From Hetaerina americana (Eukaryota; Arthropoda; Insecta; Odonata; Calopterygidae), in contig JAKTNV010000019.1 of NCBI GenBank assembly GCA_022747635.1, positions 10,389,501 to 10,453,500 on the forward strand: a stretch of DNA of 64,000 nucleotides. Reading direction: 5' to 3'. The translations under genes and the position numbers were made by a program. Below are positions 33,123-46,384 of the stretch, piece by piece. The notes below the pieces were generated by a model that was not told where the DNA came from, did no database searches, and was given only the letters and a program-made list of their open reading frames with translations. Numbering within the stretch: the stretch's first letter is position 1; each line of letters opens with the position of its first letter.

Positions 33123-36100
33123 TCTTATTATAAAAATAAAACCATTGCAAATCCTGTTAACAGTCCAGTGAATATAGCTCCTGGTGGCAGTGAGCGAGGG
33201 TAACGTCCTCTACCCTCGTTTATGCGGTCTTTTTGGAAGTCAATTCCCATATCCTGTAGTGACTGGCGGTCGGGTGGAGAATTCCTCGCTTTAAAATGAA
33301 AAATGTGCATTTGAAAAAAGCATCGCATTTCAAACTTTGACATGTCTCTTAGATATACTTCCGCTCGTCGTTAAGTACTAGTGAAGGAGAATCGGAAGTG
33401 CATCGCATCGCTCACACCCTTACAAATTCGATCCAATCCACGATAGCATTGCAATGAAAAAATTAACTCTGTAGTACGGCATTCGGTGCGATACAGCGCC
33501 CCCATCCGCTCTTCTGGTGGCGGTGGGAGTTCTTCATTCGGCAGTGACTTGAAACAGTGCAAGCGTTTTCGACTGACGGGCGTGTTCCCTGCGTGTTGCG
33601 TGGGTGTGGCGCAGGGGAGGAGCATTCCGGTTCACCGGCCCTGATTCCCACAAAGCCAGCCCTCTCTCCTCGAACGCCCATTTCTCTCCGTTTTGCCAAT
33701 CTGCGCTTGTCATCGCCAATTCCCCTCACATCCCGAGCGGAACGGACAAAGCATGAAAAGGGCGAAATATGGAAAGAAATGAGAGTCGGGACGCGTCCGA
33801 CACGGAACATTAATGGAATATCAAGGGTTTGGCGGCGGCGGCGGTGCGAAGGATTAATTGGGAGCGATCATGCGGAATCGCAATGGGGATGATGGATCTG
33901 CGAGAAAAGTTAAAATTCAATAATCGCAATTAAACAGGAAATAGTTTAATTGGCAAATGGGTTCTCATATTAAGTGCGATTTTTCAATAATTTTTATTTT
34001 CCGCTAGTCTCAAAAATATTATTTCCATTGAATGGGGGCGAACAGGAAAAAATACAAAGTTATTCTTACAAAACCGCTACTTTATTCACCTGTATGGAAT
34101 TACTAATCTGAGGTCTTTCAGACATATTTTGTATTTCTAAAACATATGAAAATTATTCCATGGCCTTAAAATATCGGTCGGTAGGTAATAGATAAACAAT
34201 AAGCTAGCTATCCCTGAATATTCAGCATTAGACATTGGTGACCTCTGTTAAGAATTGCAGGCAATAAAAAATTTGGTAGAAATTGGTCAAATGAATCTAT
34301 ATATCTTGAATTAATGCGTGCATTGTCAGCTAAAATGAAACAATTATTAAAACTAAATGATGAACTTTAAAAATGAGAAGCTTATAAACGAATCTGAAAT
34401 GAAGAAAGTTTATGCAAATTGCAAGATTTGTATAGTTTTGATATTGATAAGGATCGAGTGCATAGGAGAACATTTAGTTGAAACCTTTGGGAAGATACGC
34501 AGACCCACTTAAAGGAGAAAGAAAGGGAGAGATAGGAGTGAGCAATCTATTATTTTTACATGAAGCTACTTGAAAAATTGTAGGGTAAATTACTTGGTAA
34601 TTAAATAATTTAAAGTGATAATTAACAAATGTTTGAATAAACTCTTAATCTTTCCATTAATGAGTGTGGGTTGTCTCCAAAAGTAAGTAACTCGATACCG
34701 AGGAGGAAATGAAAAAAAAAATTAAGTTCGGCGGTGATGTGGTAACATGACAGCCATCGACTGCTAGTACGTGCATTTGGCTCGAAAACAGAATATTCTC
34801 AAGAGCCAGAGAGACTTACTTGGAGGCTACTAAGATGTAATAATGAACGGCTAAGAGATTGAATAAAGAGCGACAGTTGAAGCAAACCGCGGATGGAGAA
34901 TAGAAAGAGAGAACCGAACAAAAAAAGGCGCAAACAAAAGATGCGAAATGATGGGAACGAGACAAAGACAAGAAAGGACAAAGGGAAAACAGCAGGTTTG
35001 ATTTCCCGTTAGTGTCGAATCGCGCAAACGGAGACCGCAGCCGCCCAGATGCATTATGGGACGGGAAAGAGCTTTTAAGAGCGGGCCGTGGGGGGGGGGC
35101 GAGGATGAGAGGGGGTGTGGGCAAGTGGTCGTGCCTCGCCCTAGTGCTCTCGCCTCCCCCCAAGGGGCCAATCGACCCCTCCCCCCGGGGCTCTCGTGGG
35201 AGTCCGCAGCTTAGGCTCTGAAAATGGGCAAGGTGTTCGGGCTCCGTGAATTGTATCGTGCCCTCGTATCTTTATTCCGTGGCAGTCAATCTTCTTCGAG
35301 ATTCCCTTTTGTGTAGAAAAACGGACTCGATGATGATATTCTCTCCTTCTTTTATGGGCCTCCCTCCTTTCCGTGCGCGTGAAGAATGGGACTTTCCCCG
35401 GGGAACACACCCGTTGATCTCCTGGGTGCTACATTCGCACCTCCCGCGAACGTGATCGGGAACCGTCAACTTGTAAATACGTCTGTCTCCTTCATCTCGC
35501 CGACTTATTGTTCTTATCGCCATTATCATCTTCGTTATTTCCAGATGAGACGAGACTTGCGGCTTTTGTGGGGACGGGGGAGTGGTGGGGAGAGTGCTTC
35601 GTGACCACGGCATTAACTCCTGGCAACCGGGATTTCATCGCCCCCTCCACCGGGGTCTCCAGACCCTTTTTCCATTCCTTTCAACCACTTTCCGCTTTAA
35701 ACGGTTCTTCGTTTGACGAGGACCGAATCAATCGGTTGGCTGCACGGTGCCCTGAATGCAATCAGGTGGCTTTGTCCAGAACCTGTCCCTTTTTTCTAAT
35801 GCACACGGAGGGAGAATGGCGAAGAAAAAGGTGCCAGTGCAAGTGGGAGGCAAATTGGCGCTTTCCCACCATCGTTTTCGCAGCTGTCTCTCAATATGTA
35901 ATAATCACTTGGAATAAAGAATAACGCATTGAGTCTGTTGGATGAATTAAATTTACATTCGCGGCTTACATTCGGACAGAATCGTTTAATTCCCACGCTA
36001 TCAGTCACAGAGAGGCTCAGCTCTCGTTTGGATGCTAACTTTCGCATTTTCTGTGCAGGAAAATTGCGACCAACGAGGCTTAATTTTTCCAGCTTGCGCC

Positions 36101-39100
36101 TTGGTAACAGGCACCTCTCCCACTTCGGACGTGATACGCCTCTAATGCTGGCTGAAATGTTTTCGATGGAAGTTTACCCGAGGCGGACAAAATGTCCGAA
36201 TCAACCTCCGGTCATAACAGCTTTCCAAACTTCAAACACAAAATTTCATGCAATCACGCTTTCATATCACGAAAGGGGAAACCAAATTACCGGGTTGATG
36301 AATGCAGCATGAGCCAAAATCAATGCCCTGGGTAAGTAATGGATCTGAAATTCTCTCCGGCCGTCAATAAAATTCAAAACTTCCTTCTTGGAATTCACAC
36401 TAAATAGGGGGGGATGCTTTCGTTTGCTTGGCATGGAAAGTGTCCCAGCCCGATAGTGTTATTCTGAATTATACAAGTCAGATTTTCTAATGTCTCTCTA
36501 CGCGCTTATTAATTTATTTTTGCTTATTCCCCATTGCATTAAATTCAATATTTCCCAAGCTCACTAAAAGGTTCCCCCGCTGCATCTTGGATAGATCTAA
36601 CAAGCAACAGACAGCGTGAGTCTTTCTAAGATCGTATTAGTTACAGAAAGAGAGCCTCTATCGATGGCCGACAGAGCGTTCGGGGATTAATCGTATCTCT
36701 TGAGAGTCCTTCCAACCTCTCGATAATCGTCTCTCTCTAAGCCGATTTTCTCGTTAGAGTCCATTGATGCACTTAATTTTTAATACAGTTGACTTCTCGA
36801 TATTTCTCTGAGAAACATAAGCAAGTCTTTACAGAGAAAGGGCATCCATCGACTATTAAGATTCTATTTGAAGCAAAACGATTGAGGCATTTATAAATAA
36901 GAGATTGTTCAAGGGAAGTTTGAGTTACTTTCTCTTCGCTAAAATAATTTCTTGAATTTTCTCAATTGGCGCATATGACTAGGTGAAATTGAATTTTTTT
37001 GAATAAGTTCGGAGCTTTGAGGAGTGACTATATTAAATTCAATTATTTTACTGGTCAAAAATAAATACATTTGGGAAGTGGAAATACCTAATCGAAACAC
37101 GCATCAAAGTGCACAGGCCAGCGATGAGTGTTTTCCGTGGTGAGATGTTGGATGTTTTTACATTTTGTTTCTGATTCAAATAATTAAAAAAATATCGATG
37201 ATGGTATCATAGGCGCAAGGTTATATTGTAGACTTTTGAACGCACACGGAGCTACAAGTACATCTTGGAGCGAACACACACTTCTACTTTCGCTGTCAGA
37301 TGGTGTTTTGAAGTTTCGCCAGTAATGGTACCAAAATAGGTAAATAAGTTGTTTGGGTAAGTAACGCACGAGAATGATTATAACGAAACAGTAAACTTAA
37401 TCGAGTGACTCATAACAATCGCATTAATTGGGCATAAAAATTACATATCATGTATGAACAATATTAATTGCAAATTGAAAAGATGAATAATGATATACAT
37501 GGAAAATTTGTTTTTGAGAGCTTAAATTATGTCGAAAAATTGATTTATATTAATAGCCACAAAGCGTTCTGAAGAAAAAATCATTTTTTTACCCCGCTGG
37601 TTTCAATTTTCGTCCGTATCCTTTTGAAGATTGTTCCTTACATAATTAACTGTCTTTGCTATTTTTCTATGAAATTTTTATAATATTCCATTACAGCTGG
37701 ACAAATAAGCCTAATAAAGAACAGGAACGCATAGGTAGGATTAATGGATTCTGGATAAAAAAATAGACACTATTTTAAAAATTTTAAACGAAATTGGCTG
37801 TGATAGGCTTAGGCTTTGTCTCTATGCAGTAACGCTTTTATCGAATGCCGATTGATTCGACGCCGAGATATCATCTCGGATGACTCTCCTAAGGGGTCAA
37901 AAAAGAAGAACGCTTCATGTCAATTTATGTTTTTCGAGGTCTTCGTCAACTTTCCTCTTTCTGCTTCGGCCGCCGAATGGCTTGCATCGGTGACCTCCGT
38001 TGGCAGCAGCCCTTGATTCTATTTAACGACCGCGTCCGTTTCGTTCTTTTCCCAATACCATTGGGGTCGGCAGTTGCGGGTGGATGAGGCCTCGAGTATC
38101 ATCCCCCGATGCCCTGCTGCCACCCACACTCGCGACCCCCAAGTCCTAACGAGGCCTTCATCGCGAGGAGGGAGAGGGCGAAGACGGCGGGCCGCATGAA
38201 AAAGACTGAGCTCGGGAAAGAGAAGAGGAGGATCCATAAGGGAAGAGGGGGTTTTATATTCTCCTAATGAATATCCCCTCGATCCCGACGGACGCCTCCG
38301 CAATTGCAACACGGGAGACCCGTTTTGTGAGGGGAATAATTAAAATCACACGCGGAGACGCGCACGTGCGTGTATAGAAGTGAATAGGACTCAGTGGCCA
38401 CAGAAGGGTTCCCAGGGGTCGTGGGACGGCTTCTATTTGATCGACGCATATATTCAGAGGCCCGGGTGAACGGGAAAATGAACGCTGGGATGAATCCCCA
38501 TCTCCGACATCAATGAGTTCCTATTCGTCAAGACGTTTTATTGATTCCACCTTCGCCTCCTCCTCCCTCTTCCTCCTCCTTTCCCACCCTCTCTCCAAAA
38601 AGGCTAAGGAAAACACAATTACTTGGAAGAATCAAGATGAAGGGGAGGTAACGAAAGGCACACACTGTAAAAGCGCGCAATATTTTCTCCGCGGCTGGTC
38701 ACTTAATATGTCTCGCCGCGCAGGTGTCTTCTCTCATTAGCCTCGTTGCCCGTCGGCTACCAAGATGCGCAATGTTGGTTTTTGTTTCCTCCATCTTCCT
38801 CCTCTTATTTCTCCGAGTACAATTCTTAAGGGTCTTTTAAGAGAACATCTCCTCACCACTGAAGATGTATAGCTCATCCGGAAAAATTATGCCTTAAGGA
38901 GACGGCGACTAATTTCATGCTCCCTATATCTATGACTGAAACATTCTAAGGGAGTTCTTGTGATTTGAGCATCAGTTAAGGAAGATATCCTTCCTCAAAG
39001 CATGCGGAGATTAGATTTATATATGTACAATGCTTTAAAAATCAATTTACGAAGACAACCTTGTCGACTGAAGCTATCCAATGGGTAAGTTTGACGATAT

Positions 39101-41975
39101 TTTTCTTCAGCTATGGATACTGTGTAGTTAAAGCTCGTAAAGCAATTTAAAGGTTCGAATCTTTTCTTCAACTTGGTCGTAGCCAGTGGACTTTGGTTTT
39201 TTGCCCTCAATATTTATTGAAAAAGCGTTAATTCTTCCTAGTTCCGTCACGTACCTACCGGCATTAAGCTTCGAAGTATCAGATTGAAAAATTCTTGAAT
39301 GATTTACCTTTTACGCCTCTCCGTTTTGGCTGAGACAAAGTAATAACGTCTAATTTTTATTTACTAAAGATGTACTCCGTTTTTCGGAATATTTATAATT
39401 CAGGTATTCCTTATTTCCGGTTATTAATAGCTTAACTTTTCCCTTAATTTGCATACCTCAGTGAAAGATCTTTTCCCCCTCAGCCTATACCCCCTTAAAC
39501 CTTATCTTTCTATGTTTCAAATAGCATTCCAACTCTCAATTTCAAATTATTGGAGGATGAGGCAATGTAAAATTACAATGGAAAATAAAGATTCTTTACC
39601 TTTTGCAGGCGAGCTGTGGTTAGAGAATGTCTATCGGAATCGCTATCATTATCTATGCAGCCCATTCTCCTATCTCTAACAAATATCCAAAATAATCCAT
39701 TACAGGCAAGTATATTACTGTGCATCTAACATATATTTTTGCGATAAAATATGTGGATAATGATTTTACATACGTGGACATTTAATGGTCGCAGGCATAT
39801 TTCTAAAAAAACACGAAGAACAAAACTGGAAAAAACTCTCGATAAAAATAGTTTGCAATGGGAATGGGCCATGAAAAAGGTTAAATCCCTATTTCTCCCT
39901 TTATGATAATTGGGTTTTATTTTATGAAGATTCTCTGACTTACGTTTGGAGGTGATGATATATTTTACTTGCATAGTCTCTTAGAGATTTCTTGCTTACC
40001 GTACCTGAAATAAAGAAAATCAGATTTTAATAGTCAGCAAATTAAGAAAGCCGAAAAATAAACGAAGAAAATAATGTAAGTGATATATGCTAAAACTATT
40101 TTATTACTTGTAGGAGTGTTGTACAGTTTAAAATAATTTTACAAAACATTTGACATGGAAATCCAAAAGGGTTGATTTTTATTCGTCAAAAATCAATTTA
40201 CTCACTTTCATTATTGAGAGTAATGATTACTTGTATTAGCTGTAGTAATTTGCTTTGAACTCATTGGAATTTCATCGTTCACCGTCACTTGATTATATCT
40301 CTAGATGTAGTTGTTACGTTCGCTTTTCATTTTGCGTGGATAGTCCACCGCGATCATTCAGATCTGATTAAGAAAAAAAACATTAAATTAGGAGGGACCA
40401 TGGCGCAGACTTAACAATAGTTAACTCCCAATGTCGCACTTTTATCAAAAGAAATTATAATCCAAAGGATATAGTGATTATTAATGCTTATTATGTGAAA
40501 AATAATCAGCACAATAGTGGTAGGATTTTCAATATTGGCGTGAACCTCTTGTTCTGACGCATCGGGGGTCCACAATTGCAGGGTAGCAATGAGAGGCGAA
40601 GGTTGTTCTCCCTTCGTCCAATGAGAGAGGCCGTTTCATTTGCATCGTAATGGAGTCCGAGAGGGCTCGAAGGTGGTCCAGGGGCTTACCTCATCTCCCT
40701 ACCCCCCCCCCCCTCCCGCCCTTCTACACCCCCCCTGCCCTAACCTCCTTCCTGGTCGCCGCCATGCCCAAATCCTCCCCACCTTCCCGAGCCATCCCAT
40801 ATACAGCCTTCAGATTCGAAATGCAGATAGGGAAGGAAATGATGCTCCCCTTTTTTGCTCACGTTTGGCCATTTTGTTCGTCTCTATCGCGAATATTATC
40901 TTTTCAGGGGTCTCGTGGGGGTTCACGTCATTGCATGCCCATCTCTTGCTGTTTTTTTTGTCCACGGTGTCCACGGTCCACATATGGGGCAGCGGGTAAC
41001 TTCCCTGGTGTTACTCTGATCACGTGAATTGTTTCGACCAGTTTCTTTTCTTAGCGATCTCTTAGGGTTTGATTTTAATAGTTTCAACATGGACACTAAA
41101 TAACTGGATACAATTGCTCTATGAATAAAAATGGAAGCGAATGTTTAACTTTTTTCTTTCTCCGAATTTAATTTTCATGATAATGGTGTACATCCGGCTA
41201 AGAAAAAATAACATTTCTTTTAGTTAATGATGCTCACGTATTTATTAAATGCCTAATGATTTTATTGTATGATGCGTGTGAAATTGAGTTCATCAATATA
41301 TTATGGTGGACATATCTTTGGAAATTATAATTCAACCACTCCCTTAAAGACTGCCACTCCTTCATCATAAGTGTAATATTTTCATTCAGGGTATAACGGT
41401 GGCGTGTGAGTAAATATTCTTGTTGCATCGACAAACAATTCTCCACCCGTAACAGTTAGTGTTGACGTTACTGGAGCAGAGTATTCACATTTTTGACCGC
41501 CAGGACGGAACGAGATACGGGGAAGGATAAGTCAGACAGTTTGATTATTTTCATCTATTATAAGAATCAGAGACGATTAAAAATATCAGAGGAACGTAAC
41601 TAAACTCTGAAGATGAGGAGAAGTAGCAACGTATCAAGAGGGAGAGGTAAACTTCGTCAGACCCTTGGCGGGAATTAAAAGATCGATCGACGCGGTCAGG
41701 CGCATGCAGCCCACTGCCTAAGTGCATTCCCATTGCTTTTTTTTAAATATTTAGATTATATGACTAAAACCCTAAATTTCTATTTTAGTCCCAATGCTAT
41801 TCATTTTACTCTCTTTGACGACTTCTTTCTTACGTCTCCATTTAAAATACACGTATATGTATTTGCCTCTTGGTATCCCTCGAGAAGCCTTTCGTTCCAT
41901 TCTCCATTCTATTATATTTTTATTACTTCCATTTCCATTCAAGTCTCAAGGAGTGCCCCATCTACTTTTCTTTGA
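33123..41975. other. Long non-coding stretch with several GC-rich islands
   Basis: Nothing here reads as a gene. GC-rich, CpG-containing islands occur at about 33480-33900, 34970-35700, 38030-38480 and 40640-41000, separated by AT-rich DNA. Island frames (33463-33892, 34816-35613, 35508-35924, 38019-38312, 40640-41027) are open in several frames or on both strands and show no domain. A GGCGGCGGCGGCGG tract lies at 33831-33843 and a C run at 40703-40713. Confidence 0.45.
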
Positions 41976-42049
41976 CGAATAATGTCTCTTTCTCATTTTA
42001 CATTCCCCTTACACTTCGCCGTTCATCATTTTGACTGCCCAATTGATCT

Positions 42050-42610
42050 TTATCGTCCGCATCTCATGCCTCGTTTCCAAGATTCCTGCTCTCTGGTCTG
42101 CCCTGCCGATGTCTCTATTCCGTAGAGTAGCCATGATCCGCAAAAAATCATCAATTTAAGATTACTCTTCAGTGATAGTTTCTTCTTTGAAAAAGGTATC
42201 GACATAATTAGAGAAGAAATGAATTCCTTACGAATCTCTCCCATTCCATATTTTGCAAGGATATGCATAGGCAAAACTGCGGATGTTTGTGAAACTTTCG
42301 ATTCGCTCAAATTTCCCTTCTTCTCAACGACCGCTTCCAGTATTTCACTTCTGCTTACAAGTTTTATTCCCTTCCTACCTATTTTCAAGTTTTATCCAGG
42401 GAGTAATTATTAGGTTCAGTGCTTTCGAGAATGCCCGCAAAGCTGACGAGGCATTTTTCGCTGAAACTGCGAAGTCATTAGCGAAACCCAGAATGCTAAT
42501 TTCTTCCTCATTCACCTTAATTCCTTTGGCGGCAATATCCCCAAGAGAGCTCAATATTTTTGATCTTCATTCATTCATGTGCTCGTTAAAGTTCGCATCG
42601 GTATATTGAT
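42050..42610 (-). mobile_element. Non-LTR retrotransposon fragment with decayed RT catalytic motif
   Basis: On the minus strand, around 42440-42560, the translation includes GIKVNEEEISILGFANDFAV, the RT region where an active enzyme has FADD. The second catalytic aspartate is replaced (FAND). Further on (42388-42050) come a long broken frame and LLYGIET...WKRGMRCGR, the same post-RT landmark as YGAETW in the other LINE copies, but clearly diverged. It is a separate, older family or subfamily and certainly inactive. Confidence 0.65.
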
Positions 42611-44694
42611 GGAGGAGACGGAAGAAATGTAGGACAGCAGGCGAGTGAATCTGCATTTTCTCTCGCTTGCAATTCACACTCAACCTCTTTGAATTACGAC
42701 TTATCATTTTAATTCATACCGTTAGAAGAGTCCATGTTTCACGGGATGCAAAGATGTCTTTCGCAGAGAAGCGTATTTTTCAAGCGTGAGAAAAACTGGT
42801 CCAGAGGTAAAGCGTTGGTTCTGAATTATTCGCTGGAGGATGAAGTCTTAAAATTTGGGAACTGCTGGCAAACTGAGAGACTTCGGTGGCTTGAGTCCAC
42901 ATCTACTCCCGAGACTTGTTTGCTCGAGCTATCGGTGGTCCACAGGAGGCCCATCGTGTGCCCAGAACAAACACTTTGGAGGCCGTTAACATTTGCACAT
43001 CTCCCCATATGATTATTCAGTTAAAGTCCAGTTTCGGGGAAATATAGTTCCCTCATTCTTAGGCAGATATTTCTAAGAAATAGCTATTGTTAAACATATC
43101 TTGAGATATTTGAATTTCATAATTATTAAAGTTTAGTTAAACCGTAGATGTCGAACAAAAATATTAAAATGTGGTCATTATTCAATGCATTTCTTTCGTT
43201 TTCATGCTATTTATGTACTTTATAAATGTTTCTTGATTTGTTTGTGCATTACTAGTGTTGCTAAATAGGAACTCTGATTTTGGTTAAAACGATAATATTA
43301 TTTTTGGAGCGTTTTCAATCACTAAATTTCATTTTGCTTTGAAATTCCTCCAAAAGAAACATTAATACTGCATTTACGAGTTAAAGTGCTCACAGTTAAA
43401 CCCAATGGCTTCACAATTTCGGGAACCCAAAGTATGTTACTTAAGTGTTTATCATTTACGTATGCATAAAATATGAAGTTGTCCTTTCCTCATATACGAG
43501 TATTTATTGAGAACTTAAACTTCTTGTTTAAATTTCGCAGATGTGAAATTCATGTGAGTGTGATAGCTCGCCCATAGGAAAAACTCTAAGGAATGGAAAG
43601 GATAGGTATTATTAAATACGAAATATATATACGAAAGACGGAAAAGCATACCAACTTGAACGCATTTGCGAAAATTCATCTGATATATGATGACGTGTAC
43701 TTCGAGTATTTGGATATAAAATTGTAATAAATGATAGTTTAAACACCATTAATCATTGAGAGAGCCTGCTTTATCAAAGGTTTTAATTTAACATGCTGGG
43801 TAAACAAACTGTGATTTTCTTTGACTCTTGAAAAATTGTTCGACGTTGCCAGTTCAAGGACACTGATTTGTGCTAATAACAGAAGTATTTTGTTGCTGGG
43901 CGATTATATTGTCGCTTTGCTAAAACGTTGATACATTTATTTTAAACTAAGCCAATCATTTCATAGTCGACAGAGACCATAGGTTATAGTTAAACCAGAA
44001 ATAGACGTATGTCATTCCGTCGATCACTTCGATCGAAATCTGTTGCGCAATTCATATGGTCCAGCAAAAAAAAGGCAGGAGGGAAGAAGAGATCGGCCCT
44101 CGTTCCATTGGCAGCTCTACTTAGCGAGGGGACAGTAGAAAAAATGCAGTCATTCCCCAACTGCCATGACGTGTGGGGACTTATATTGATGGTCTCGTCT
44201 GGAAATAGCAATTCCGTTCTATTTGAGCAATAAATTCTCATCTTTGATGCAGTTCGTCATTCCAGACCGGAGCATATACATTTTCATCGAGTTTCAGCCC
44301 CATTCTCGAGTCCGATCCATTTCCTTCGTCCGTCTACTTCTCATCCGCACATCCCGAAGAGAAGTCATTCCGTGCCCATTGAGAGTAGGTTTTCATACTT
44401 ACACGAGGCAATCTTAATGCGCATTTTATAACATCTTTAAGCATTTTGAATGTAAGTTTGAATACTTAATTTTGTGAGTTTGTTATAGAGTGCGACTTTG
44501 AGACAATCAAGGAAAATACATCCTCTTCAAGCACACAATATTTTCAAGTGGTACATACCTTATTATTTACGAAAACTATTTCGACACTTTTTGCTATAAA
44601 TATATTATTTATGTGCCAAGTAAAACCTTGCATATTGGATTGGAGGGAATAAACTATTGCAAGTGAAACTGTTTGGTGAGTAATGTAAGTGTTT
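42611..44694. other. AT-rich non-coding DNA
   Basis: No gene recognised. Short open frames at 42734-43012 and 43990-44241 appear on both strands and lack motifs. Confidence 0.45.
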
Positions 44695-45120
44695 TGGACA
44701 AAGATGGTCAAACTATGTAGTAAGGAAATAAGAAGAAGAATAAGTTTTCTTAAAGGAGGGATTAGATGACAAACCCCTTACGTAAAGATGCAAAGAAAAA
44801 GATTAGTGAGAACTTGAAATGGAGCATAATTTTGTTAGACTGGGAATCTTGGTCAATGAAGAAAGCAGACTAGGTTGGAGTCTTTTGAGACGTGAGCGTA
44901 GTGATAAATGTAAAGACTAAAATAATCGAAAAACAGCAAACGAAGAAGTATTAGACAAGATAGAGGGGGAGAAAGGTTTAGAAAACATACTAAAGAGGGG
45001 AAAAGAGTGGATGCCGGGCATTTTATTTGTATGGAATGGTGAAAAGAGTGAAGGGAGAATATATAGGCATGTTGAACGAAGCGGAAAGGGAGACAGAAAG
45101 TATGCTGAATTGTGAAGGGT
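44695..45120 (+). mobile_element. Non-LTR retrotransposon fragment, strongly decayed
   Basis: Broken translations keep the order of the LINE 3' region: AAGGAAATAAGAAGAAGAAT (RR.I-like), a GACTGGGAATCTTGGTCAAT piece equivalent to the ETWS motif, CAAACGAAGAAGTATTAGAC equivalent to TNEEVL, and AAAGTATGCTGAATTGTGAA equivalent to the KYAE terminus. Many stops; a relic. Confidence 0.55.
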
Positions 45121-45149
45121 TTCTTTTAGTTTGGTGACTTATTATATAA

Positions 45150-45186
45150 AAATATATATATACACACACATATATATATATATATA
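45150..45186. repeat. Short (TA)n/(CA)n microsatellite
   Basis: A mixed TA and ACACAC tract that touches the left arm of the hairpin at 45185-45377. Confidence 0.85.
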
Positions 45187-45377
45187 ACAAACTTTGACAG
45201 CAACAAACAATATAAGAACACATAAAAAGATCACTGACACGTTATTTCTTGACCAGTTCGTCGGAATTCAGCTCCGTCTTCATCGGATGCAGACGGAGCT
45301 GAATTCCGACGAACTGGGCAAGAAATAACGTGTGAGTGATGTGTTCTTATATTGTTTGTTGCTGTTAAAGTTTGTTA
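45185..45377. repeat. Fold-back repeat C: about 90-nt arms, 11-nt loop
   Basis: Left arm 45185-45279 and right arm 45291-45377 are inverted copies differing by an 8-base indel and a few substitutions. The loop is TCATCGGATGC. On either strand one can read GATGAAGACGGAGCTGAATT then CCGACGAACTGG, an order similar to the hammerhead-like motifs elsewhere in the window but more degenerate. The arm matches repeat unit E at 7533-7655. A transcript would form an exceptionally long hairpin, a potential Dicer substrate if expressed. (TA)n arrays flank both sides. Confidence 0.85.
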
Positions 45378-45409
45378 TTCAAAACTTCCGTGTTACTTCG
45401 ACGAAATCA

Positions 45410-45410
<1 letters not shown>

Positions 45411-45486
<76 letters not shown>

Positions 45487-45531
45487 TGAAACAACGGTAT
45501 AAAAATATATATACACACATATATACACATA

Positions 45532-45589
<58 letters not shown>

Positions 45590-45598
45590 ATAGATATA
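45411..45598. repeat. (TA)n and (GT)n compound microsatellites
   Basis: A long TA array (45411-45482) is followed by a 20-base unique linker, a TA/CACA mixture and a (GT)n tract at 45569-45588. All Y/I-rich peptides here are artefacts. Confidence 0.95.
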
Positions 45599-45689
45599 TG
45601 TAGATACACAGATTGTGCACACCAACATTAGCTTTACCTATCAAGAAAAAACTTTGCAACCATCTCTACAATAATCTGATCTCTAACTA

Positions 45690-46041
45690 CGCATACATTT
45701 TACCTCCTTTCATTCCGTCCAACATCCAGATCCTCCACCGTTTGCCAAACGTTTTCCCCTCTATCATGGTCTTCAACATCCCATTACCAATCAAAATGAT
45801 TTGCATCCATCTCTCCTGTCGCATTTGGATTTCTCCGAGCAAAACCCCACCTCCTCCCCCACCATACACTTCCTCATTTGTTTCCCTTTCTGCTCTCCTC
45901 ACCGCTGACATTTATCATCTCCACATTTATATCTCTTAAGCCTACATCTATCAACTTGCTTCAACGACCAAATTTCCGAACCGCACAAATCCACGTTCCT
46001 TATCTTGTTTTTCCCGAGTCTTTTCTTAACCTATTTTTCTT
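45690..46041 (-). mobile_element. Non-LTR retrotransposon, 3' segment (split copy, part 1)
   Basis: Minus-strand reading gives NEEVYGGGGGGVLLGEIQMR, then IGNGMLKTMIEG and MLDGMKGGKMYA, equivalent to TNEEVLVMVGEE and MLDGM...KYAE of the other LINE copies. The 5' edge at about 46041 stops within the (R)KK/RLRKDSGKTR region. The same element resumes beyond 46385, so an insertion of about 340 bp interrupts it. Confidence 0.75.
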
Positions 46042-46059
46042 AAAGTTCAGTTTCATAGC

Positions 46060-46165
46060 TTAAAAATTATCCACCTTGGGCGGGATTCGAACCTGGATCC
46101 CTCTATACCTAGCCAATATCCGAAAACCGAGGCGTCCTAGTATACTCTGTAATTCCGCAGTTAAT
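46060..46165 (-). mobile_element. tRNA-like SINE fragment (inverted partner 1)
   Basis: On the minus strand a B box GGTTCGAATCCCGCCC (46079-46094) follows a GGATATTGGCTAGGTATAGA region. The downstream TGGATAATTTTTA matches GACGATGATTTTTA of the neighbouring + strand copy, so both belong to one SINE family in opposite orientation. Confidence 0.5.
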
Positions 46166-46199
46166 TCTATTTCCTTTAAACACCCTAAAATTTCAGATT

Positions 46200-46345
46200 G
46201 TATCAGAATGCCCCAGTAGCTTAAACGGCTCAAGCAGTTGTCAGGATATCGAGGGATCTGGGATCGACTCCCAGTCAAGGACGATGATTTTTACACATTG
46301 AAATTGCTACATTTTATGACACCTATTAGAGGGTGACTTTGTTAA
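46200..46345 (+). mobile_element. tRNA-like SINE (inverted partner 2)
   Basis: A-box region CCAGTAGCTTAAACGGCTCA (46212-46231) and B-box region GGGATCGACTCCCAGTCAAG (46260-46279) have pol III spacing, and a T-rich segment follows. The two SINEs face each other head to head and together fill the gap in the LINE copy. They could have arrived as one compound insertion or one after the other. Confidence 0.55.
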
Positions 46346-46384
46346 GTTACAGTCGCGGCATTTCCCGCAGTCTGTTTGGATTCT

